Shown: positions 5,638 to 9,472 of the stretch, one piece after another
Numbering within the stretch: the stretch's first letter is position 1
Layout of the letters: each line of letters begins with the position of its first letter
DNA from: DAOUAT01 sp964551735
GTDB lineage: Bacteria; Chloroflexota; Anaerolineae; CG2-30-64-16
Length of the DNA stretch: 9,472 bases
Reading direction: 5' to 3'
NCBI GenBank assembly: GCA_964551735.1
Contig: CAZKEF010000087.1
Span: 1-9,472 of the forward strand
Notes under the pieces: model-generated
What the model was told of the DNA's origin: nothing
The model's database searches: none
What the model saw: only the letters and a program-made list of their open reading frames with translations
Made by a program: the position numbers and the translations under genes

Positions 5638-6329
5638 AGAGCCCAAACGCGCTCCTGGTGATCGCCAAGCAGCCGACCCCGGGCCAAACCAAGACGCGGC
5701 TGACCCCGCCGCTGACTGCAGATGCGGCGGCGGCGCTGTATGAGTGTTTTCTGGCTGACACGCTGGATCTCGTCCGCTGCGTCCCGGAGACCGATCATCT
5801 GATCGCGTTTCTGCCGGCTGAGGCGCGCGCCTACTTCGCAGCCCTGGCCCCGGATTTCGAGCTGGTGCTGCAGGAAGGTGCGGGATTGGGCGAGCGTCTT
5901 GATACTGTGCTGACTGCCTGTCTGCACCAGGGGTACGAGCGTGTGGTCATCATGAACAGCGACGGCCCGACGCTGCCGGCGGCTCACCTGGCGCGGGCGT
6001 TCGCTGCGCTGCGTGACGGCGCGGAGGTTGTCCTGGGACCAAGCGACGACGGCGGCTACTACCTCATCGGCCTCAAGCAGCCTGCGCCGCGTCTCCTGCG
6101 CGAGGTGCGGATGAGCACACCCAACGTGCTGGCTGATACGCTGGCGTTGGCGGCCGAGGAAGGGCTGCAGGTCGAGCTCCTGCCGGCGTGGTACGATGTG
6201 GATGAAGCCGCCGATCTGGCGCGGCTGGCGCGTGAGCTGGCGGACGCTCCGCCGGAAGTGGCGCCCCGCACCCGCGCCTTCCTCGAACAATACACGGAGA
6301 GCCTTGTTTTCCTCCGCAGTGAGCGTTAG
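5634..6329 (+). CDS. TIGR04282/DUF2064-type transferase (CofC-like fold)
   Basis: A 231-aa soluble protein of the family named for rSAM/selenodomain-associated or arsenosugar-linked glycosyltransferases, related in fold to nucleotidyltransferases such as CofC. The N-terminal nucleotide-binding signature AKQPTPGQTKTRL lies at about 10-22. SDGPTLP is near 109-115, the family hallmark LGPSDDGGYYLIGL is about 135-148, and a DVD motif (about 186-188) precedes the helical C-terminus. I chose GTG 5634, which overlaps the previous stop as GTGA and gives the family's usual N-terminus. A GTG at 5616 would add six residues (MHNGGG). The family often occurs beside radical SAM genes, which agrees with its position here, but no ArsM- or ArsS-type gene is visible. 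Its exact donor and acceptor are not known from sequence. Confidence 0.85.
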   Translation: MKSPNALLVIAKQPTPGQTKTRLTPPLTADAAAALYECFLADTLDLVRCVPETDHLIAFLPAEARAYFAALAPDFELVLQEGAGLGERLDTVLTACLHQGYERVVIMNSDGPTLPAAHLARAFAALRDGAEVVLGPSDDGGYYLIGLKQPAPRLLREVRMSTPNVLADTLALAAEEGLQVELLPAWYDVDEAADLARLARELADAPPEVAPRTRAFLEQYTESLVFLRSER

Positions 6330-6332
6330 CCC

Positions 6333-7073
6333 ATGTCTGATCCCTTGCTGCCGGTCCAACCCTGTGCCGTGATCATCCCCGCGTTGAACGAAGCCGGCAA
6401 CATCCGTTTGCTGGTGGAAGAGGTGGCGCGCACCGTCGCGGCTCAGGTGATTGTGGTAGACAACGGCTCGACCGACGCAACCGCTGGCGAGGCGCAAGCC
6501 GGTGGCGCGCGGGTCGTGGGCGAGCCGCGCCGCGGCTACGGCTATGCCTGCGCCGCCGGGTTCCGCGCCGCGGTCGAGCTGGGGGTCGATATCGTCGCGT
6601 TCCTGGACGGCGACTACAGCTTCCTGCCGGTCGAGCTGCCGGCGGTGCTGGGGCCGGTATTGGAGGGCCATGCCGACCTGTGTCTGGGGTCGCGGTGGCT
6701 CGGTCACATCGCGCGGGGCGCCATGCCGCCGCAGCAGCGTTTCGGCAATTGGCTCGCAGCCCGGCTGATGAAACGGTGGTACGGTCTGAAGATCACCGAC
6801 CTGGGGCCCTACCGGGCGGTGCGGACCGATCTGCTCATCAGGCTGCAGATGCAGGAAATGACATATGGCTGGCCCGCGGAAATGATGGTCAAAGCCGCTC
6901 GTTGTGGTGCTCGTATTGTCGAAGTTCCGGTGAGTTACCACAGTCGGCGGGCCGGCCGCTCCAAGGTCAGTGGTACGTTACGCGGCACGGTGCTGGCCGC
7001 GCGCTATATCCTGGGGGTGACGCTGCGCTATGCCCGGCAGCCCTCGGTTACTTACGAAGGAGGCAACCCATGA
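6333..7073 (+). CDS. GT2 glycosyltransferase, DPM1/GtrB-like (polyprenyl-phosphate type)
   Basis: A 246-aa GT-A fold glycosyltransferase. It opens with the nucleotide-sugar strand VIIPALNEAGNI (13-24), then VVDNGSTDAT (41-50), GEPRRGYGYACAAG (63-76), and the metal-binding acidic motif LDGDYS (91-96) with Asp92 and Asp94. GSRWLG (119-124), TDLGPYRAVR (155-164), YGWPAEMMVKA (178-188) and the closing SRRAGRSKVSGT (204-215) follow. These are typical of enzymes that move a sugar from a nucleotide donor onto a polyprenyl phosphate, or of close relatives. It lacks the C-terminal membrane pair of GtrB proteins and has only a weakly hydrophobic end. The start at 6333 lies three bases after the previous stop. 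The stop overlaps the next gene's ATG (ATGA). It would supply lipid-linked sugar to the GT-C enzyme two genes downstream. Donor identity is not determined. Confidence 0.87.
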   Translation: MSDPLLPVQPCAVIIPALNEAGNIRLLVEEVARTVAAQVIVVDNGSTDATAGEAQAGGARVVGEPRRGYGYACAAGFRAAVELGVDIVAFLDGDYSFLPVELPAVLGPVLEGHADLCLGSRWLGHIARGAMPPQQRFGNWLAARLMKRWYGLKITDLGPYRAVRTDLLIRLQMQEMTYGWPAEMMVKAARCGARIVEVPVSYHSRRAGRSKVSGTLRGTVLAARYILGVTLRYARQPSVTYEGGNP

Positions 7074-7744
7074 CTAACCCGGTCGATTCGTCCATCACGC
7101 GCGCTGATTCGCGGCTCTACAAAATCTGCATGCTCATCGCGCGCCTGGGACTGGCGTATCTTTTCTTCACCCAACTGTGGTGGAAGTTGCCGCCCCGTTT
7201 CGGGTGCGCCAACGACTTCGCCTTCCCGCAGCCGGCGGCTTCAAACTACTGGACCGACAACGGCAGCAGTGGCCTATGCTACTGGATGGGGCTGGAGTCG
7301 GTCTTTGCCCCTCAGGATCGACGGGTGCTCATCGCCGACATGCGTTACGCCGGCGGTCCTGACATCGGCGTCAACATCAAGCCGTTTGCCCAGGCCAACG
7401 CGCTGCTTCTGGACCACATCATCATCCCCAACATCCGCTTTTTCGGCTGGGTGATCTGGCTGGCCGAGTTTTGGATCTTCTTGTCGATGTTTCTGGGGCT
7501 CTTCGCGCGCCTCGGTGCGCTGGTTTCCATCGGCGTCACCGGTCAACTCTATGTAGGATTGGCCAACATCCCCCGTCCCTACGAGTGGGAATGGGCCTAC
7601 GGCGGGATCCTCTTGTTATCGGTGGCGCTGCTGGGCGCCGCGGCCGGCCGCTTTGCAGGTGTAGACGCATGGCTGCGCCCGCGCCTGGCAGGCCCCGCAT
7701 CTCGGGGCAATGTCCTGGCCAAGATTGGTCTTCATCTGAGTTAG
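7070..7744 (+). CDS. DoxX/DoxD-like integral membrane protein
   Basis: A 224-aa membrane protein with four likely helices at about residues 18-40, 118-142, 145-165 and 177-195. The long loop between helices 1 and 2 (about 41-117) holds two cysteines (46 and 70). The overall plan (FTQLWWKLPP after helix 1, then WLAEFWIFLSMFLGLFARLGAL) resembles the DoxX and thiosulfate:quinone oxidoreductase small-subunit (DoxD) group. Members are membrane partners in quinone-linked redox chemistry, and many are uncharacterised. The assignment is from overall resemblance and is moderate. The ATG at 7070 overlaps the upstream TGA and has an excellent AAGGAGG Shine-Dalgarno 6-7 bases ahead, so longer frames starting near 6680 inside the glycosyltransferase gene are not real. 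A DoxX-like protein between two glycosyltransferase genes is unusual. It could be a quinone-coupled redox partner or a lipid-handling membrane component. Confidence 0.7.
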   Translation: MTNPVDSSITRADSRLYKICMLIARLGLAYLFFTQLWWKLPPRFGCANDFAFPQPAASNYWTDNGSSGLCYWMGLESVFAPQDRRVLIADMRYAGGPDIGVNIKPFAQANALLLDHIIIPNIRFFGWVIWLAEFWIFLSMFLGLFARLGALVSIGVTGQLYVGLANIPRPYEWEWAYGGILLLSVALLGAAAGRFAGVDAWLRPRLAGPASRGNVLAKIGLHLS

Positions 7745-7757
7745 GGTGGGGGACCAG

Positions 7758-9362
7758 ATGCAGCCGGAGCGCCGCATCGATTTCTCTCTGGCGTTGGTCG
7801 GTGCGGGCAGCGTGGTCCTGTACGCGCTGCTCGCCTTGCGTTACCCGCTGGTTCGCAGCCTGGAGATCCCGCGCGCGGGCTGGGCCGACCTGGTCAGCGC
7901 CACCTGGGTCAGCGCCGTCTATCATGTGGCGATTTACTTCGGGCTGACGGTGCTCTACGTTACGGCGCTGCGCCTGCTGACGCGTGCTCATCCCTCACCT
8001 CACCCGGCGCCCGCTGCGCCTGGCCGCTCGCGGGTTCTGATCATTATCCTCACCTGGTTGGCCTGTTCCGGCATCCTGATGACCGCCGCGTCCAGCGGTG
8101 AATCGCACGACATCTTCGATTATATCTTCCGCGGGCGCATGATGGCGGAGCTGGGGGCCAATCCGCTCGTCGAAGTCCCAACGCAGTATCGCGATGCCCC
8201 GCATTTCCACTATCTTGCCTGGCACGATTTTGTGGATACTTATGGGCCGGCCTGGGAAATCGCGAGCGCATCCACAGCTGTGGCTGCGCGCGAAGCCTTG
8301 CAGGCAATCGGGGCATGGGCGCCCCCCGACCTCACCTGCCCCCAGTCACCCCTGGCCTGTCGCAGCTTGATCGGCTACGTCATCGCCTATCGCCTGCTGG
8401 CCGTGGTGCTCACCGGGCTGTCGGCCTGGCTGATCGTAAGCATGGTGCGCCGCGCCCGGCCGCATCTGGCCCCGGCGGCCCTGGCGGCATGGCTGTGGAG
8501 TCCTCTGCTGCTCTTGGCGACGGCCATCGGCGCGCATAACGATGCGGCCATGATCGTTCTGCTCTTGCTCATGCTGTGGCTGTTCCAGCGCCAGCGCTGG
8601 CTCCTGGGGCTGATGGCGCTGATCCTCGCCGCACATGTGAAGCTCACCGCCGCAATTGTTGCGCCCGTCATCGCGCTGTGGCTCGTGCGTCGCTGCGGCT
8701 GGCGCCGCGCCCTCGGATTGGGCGCGTTGGCTGGGGCAGTCGGCCTGGCGCTCTCGTGGCTGTTGTATGCGCCGTTCGGCGGCTGGGGCAGTCTGCCGCG
8801 CATGTTGGCCGAGCGCGCGGCGTTCCTGGCGAATTCCCCATGGCGCGTGCTCTACAACTATCTTGATCTCGAGCGGGGTTGGTCGAGCGAGGCGGCGCGG
8901 CTGCTCACGGTGCGGCTCTCCACCGTACTCTTTGCGGCCGGCGCCGCCTTGACGTCACTGTGGATGCTCGATTTTCGTTCGCGGCGCGGGCAGGCAACAC
9001 CTGTGCCGGGCCGGTGCGTGGACCGGCAGCTCTGGCGCGCAGTGGCCGCAGTGACCCTCCTTTATCTGTTTATCGGCAGCTTCTGGTTTCAGCATTGGTA
9101 TGTTGTCTGGGTGCTGGCGCCGGCGGCCTTGTTGCCGGATTCGCTGCTGGCGCGCTGGCTGCCTTGGTTGGGGTTTGGCGCGCTGGCAGCCAATGCGATC
9201 GGCGCCTTTGTGCCGGCCCTGGTGGCGGAACCACTCTCGAAAACGGCCCTGGCGGCCCTGATCGTGGCGGTTATTTGGACGCCCGCCCTGATCGCGGCGG
9301 TTGTCACTTCGGTTGCTTGCCTGCGCGGCAAAAAGAAAACTCCAAAGCTGTGTGAGTATTGA
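7758..9362 (+). CDS. GT-C membrane glycosyltransferase (polyprenyl-phosphate-sugar dependent)
   Basis: A 534-aa protein with roughly eleven to twelve hydrophobic segments. After the second or third helix, an acidic loop SGESHDIFDYIFRGR (about 113-127), followed by GANPL (133-137), matches the DxxxYxxxGR...G-NP pattern of MptB/DUF2029-like mannosyltransferases. Acidic residues in this first large loop are the catalytic or lipid-sugar-binding site in GT-C enzymes. YGPAW (162-166), GAHNDAA (258-264) and AAHVKLTA (291-298) are further family-like stretches. It should act at the outer face of the cytoplasmic membrane, using a polyprenyl-phosphate sugar that the GT2 enzyme could make. ATG 7758 is preferred because GGGGGA ends four bases ahead. 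A GTG at 7746 would add four residues but has a weak site. It lies 13 bases after the DoxX-like stop, and is the last gene of the operon in view. Confidence 0.85.
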   Translation: MQPERRIDFSLALVGAGSVVLYALLALRYPLVRSLEIPRAGWADLVSATWVSAVYHVAIYFGLTVLYVTALRLLTRAHPSPHPAPAAPGRSRVLIIILTWLACSGILMTAASSGESHDIFDYIFRGRMMAELGANPLVEVPTQYRDAPHFHYLAWHDFVDTYGPAWEIASASTAVAAREALQAIGAWAPPDLTCPQSPLACRSLIGYVIAYRLLAVVLTGLSAWLIVSMVRRARPHLAPAALAAWLWSPLLLLATAIGAHNDAAMIVLLLLMLWLFQRQRWLLGLMALILAAHVKLTAAIVAPVIALWLVRRCGWRRALGLGALAGAVGLALSWLLYAPFGGWGSLPRMLAERAAFLANSPWRVLYNYLDLERGWSSEAARLLTVRLSTVLFAAGAALTSLWMLDFRSRRGQATPVPGRCVDRQLWRAVAAVTLLYLFIGSFWFQHWYVVWVLAPAALLPDSLLARWLPWLGFGALAANAIGAFVPALVAEPLSKTALAALIVAVIWTPALIAAVVTSVACLRGKKKTPKLCEY

Positions 9363-9472
9363 ATTTGACATAATATTATGCCCCCAAGGGGATTCGAACT
9401 TATCCCCTGCACCAGGCGATACCGTTGGCTAATCTTAAGTTGCAGCGTGCGCCGGAGATGGCACAGCTATGT
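9363..9472. other. Downstream region with palindrome and tRNA T-arm-like hairpin
   Basis: This is 110 bases after the last stop, to the window end. A perfect 12-bp palindrome, CATAATATTATG, lies at 9369-9380. It is preceded by a perfect -35-like TTGACA (9365-9370), but no acceptable -10 lies 16-18 bases on. Bases 9388-9408 contain GGGGATTCGAAC and ATCCCC, a 6-bp stem with an 8-base loop carrying the TTCGAA core typical of tRNA T-arms (minus strand). No T-run follows, so it is not a standard terminator. A frame from ATG 9378 stays open to the window end, but it reads like the antisense of a tRNA rather than a protein. Confidence 0.4.

Noticed and set aside
5346..6941. 531-codon minus-strand open frame opposite the second radical SAM, TIGR04282 and GT2 genes
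   Set aside because: It shows His/Arg/Gln-rich low-order composition, no motifs, and full overlap with three supported genes, so it is a shadow frame.
6680..7069. N-terminal extension of the DoxX-like protein inside the GT2 gene
   Set aside because: The plus-strand GT2 reading frame is strongly supported across this stretch, and the ATG at 7070 has a near-perfect Shine-Dalgarno sequence.
9365..9393. TTGACA as the -35 of a promoter for a downstream plus-strand gene
   Set aside because: At 16-18 bases spacing the -10 position reads GGGGAT or similar, which is not promoter-like.
9385..9470. Intact tRNA-Leu gene on the minus strand
   Set aside because: The acceptor stem has no 5' partner, the anticodon stem pairs at only two positions, and the T-stem is disrupted.
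9378..9472. A new plus-strand gene beginning MPPRGFEL at 9378
   Set aside because: There is no ribosome site, and the PRGFE-type reading is the usual artefact of translating the antisense of a tRNA T-arm. The frame is also truncated by the window end.
1..9472. CRISPR array, insertion sequence or rRNA genes
   Set aside because: No regularly spaced long repeats, transposase motifs, terminal inverted repeats or rRNA signatures were seen on either strand.

Overview
The window is GC-rich bacterial DNA, packed with genes and with no gene-free stretch longer than about 115 bases. Gene content (an OmpR-type two-component pair, radical SAM/SPASM proteins, a TIGR04282-type transferase, DoxX-like and polyprenyl-phosphate-dependent glycosyltransferase genes) and base composition would fit a Chloroflexota-like or other high-GC environmental lineage. 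No rRNA or other phylogenetic marker is present, so this placement is a weak inference.

Layout. (1) Bases 1-371, plus strand: the 3' end of an ABC transporter ATPase gene resembling the iron-siderophore/cobalamin type. (2) Bases 453-2532, minus strand: a response regulator gene followed by a four-helix sensor histidine kinase gene, read leftward as one operon. The regulator carries an apparent frameshift about 25 codons before its end; the correct family C-terminus is still readable in another frame. (3) Bases 2533-2645: a short divergent control region with two pairs of direct repeats. Each pair has an 11-bp period and the pairs point in opposite directions, a layout expected for OmpR/PhoB-family binding. 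(4) Bases 2646-9362, plus strand: seven tightly packed genes, probably one operon: radical SAM/SPASM protein, class I methyltransferase, second radical SAM/SPASM protein, TIGR04282/DUF2064-type transferase, GT2 glycosyltransferase, DoxX-like membrane protein, and a large GT-C membrane glycosyltransferase. (5) Bases 9363-9472: the start of an unassigned intergenic or downstream region with a 12-bp palindrome and a tRNA T-arm-like hairpin.

How the genes may work together (inference). The GT2 enzyme probably loads a sugar onto a polyprenyl phosphate. The multi-spanning GT-C enzyme would use such a lipid-linked sugar on the outer face of the membrane. The TIGR04282 protein, methyltransferase and radical SAM enzymes would make or modify the sugar, lipid or other acceptor. 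The regulator encoded divergently, with its operator-like repeats between the two operons, could control both. The most unusual content is the pairing of two SPASM radical SAM enzymes with a methyltransferase and a membrane glycosylation module. No peptide precursor gene is visible between them.
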